From Akkermansiaceae bacterium (GTDB lineage: Bacteria > Verrucomicrobiota > Verrucomicrobiia > Verrucomicrobiales > Akkermansiaceae): DNA of 14,096 nt. Both the position numbers and the translations under genes were made by a program. Below the pieces are notes generated by a model. The model had not been told where the DNA came from. It did not search any database and saw nothing but the letters and a program-made list of their open reading frames with translations. Every line of letters begins with the position of its first letter. Position 1 is the stretch's first letter. This document shows positions 14,015 to 14,096 of the stretch, one piece after another. The stretch spans positions 1-14,096 of the forward strand of contig JARFPV010000413.1 in NCBI GenBank assembly GCA_029288115.1. Direction: 5' to 3'.

Positions 14015-14096
14015 CCGCCCGCCGCTCCACCGGAGGGCACGCGAGAGACAGCAAGGTCGATCGGGGACACCATGAGAATGGCAGCTTTCAGAGCTG

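Larger units (their letters stand above)
13721..14096. other. Intergenic region, no gene seen
   Basis: These 376 bases hold no convincing gene. Next to the binding-protein gene there are two inverted repeats and a TATAAT on the minus strand. An A/T-rich stretch occupies about 13840-13960. From 13971 onwards there is a strong plus-strand promoter followed by a GC-rich leader that runs off the end. An open frame starting at ATG 14072 (MRMAAFRA) is cut by the end after eight codons and cannot be judged. Confidence 0.7.

Noticed and set aside
14072..14096. Possible protein start MRMAAFRA at the right end
   Set aside because: Only eight codons before the end, no initiation signal, and the upstream promoter looks like a stable-RNA promoter.

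Overview
This looks like the end of a draft-assembly contig from a Gram-negative bacterium. I lean towards Verrucomicrobiota or another PVC-type lineage, but only tentatively. A Gram-negative envelope is indicated by an OmpH/Skp chaperone and a lipoprotein-type binding protein. The start codons mostly lack Shine-Dalgarno sequences and several follow an ACCAACC-type leader. The first 128 bases are not genomic: poly-C, then an Illumina P7/Nextera adapter, fused to a truncated gene.

Layout. (1) 130-1814, plus strand: the C-terminal part of an OmpH/Skp periplasmic chaperone, then a RodA-type peptidoglycan glycosyltransferase. (2) 1828-6263, minus strand, in transcription order: selD, yceD-like DUF177, rpmF, a strong hairpin terminator, plsX, fabH, and a small two-helix membrane protein. 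This is the familiar yceD-rpmF-plsX-fabH lipid/ribosome cluster with selD attached at its head. (3) 6424-10184, plus strand: an unknown membrane protein, acpP with a clear terminator, an unknown 175-residue protein, a membrane-anchored LysM protein with a degenerate L,D-transpeptidase-like end, and accA. (4) 10195-13720, minus strand: a PhnD/PhnC/PhnE-family ABC importer made of a lipoprotein binding protein, an ATPase and a double-length permease with two PhnE-type halves in one chain. (5) 13721-14096: no gene; inverted repeats and a possible promoter for the importer, then a strong plus-strand promoter with a GC-rich start region that resembles a ribosomal RNA promoter. The sequence stops shortly after it.

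Main discovery: selD is itself a selenoprotein gene. An ordinary ORF call starts too late. Reading upstream from the apparent start, the frame continues through a single TGA to an ATG at 6263. The TGA falls exactly where E. coli SelD has catalytic Cys17, followed by the conserved Lys, and a hairpin that could serve as a bacterial SECIS begins at the TGA. The cell should therefore also encode SelA, SelB and tRNA-Sec elsewhere.

Working model (inference): the PhnDCE-like importer about 4 kb from selD may bring in a selenium oxyanion rather than a phosphonate. Its binding protein resembles, as far as I can recall, a PhnD clade that has been proposed to handle selenate because it lies next to selD. 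If so, the window holds both selenium entry and selenium activation (selenophosphate synthesis by a Sec-dependent SelD), interleaved with fatty-acid initiation genes (accA, acpP, fabH, plsX).
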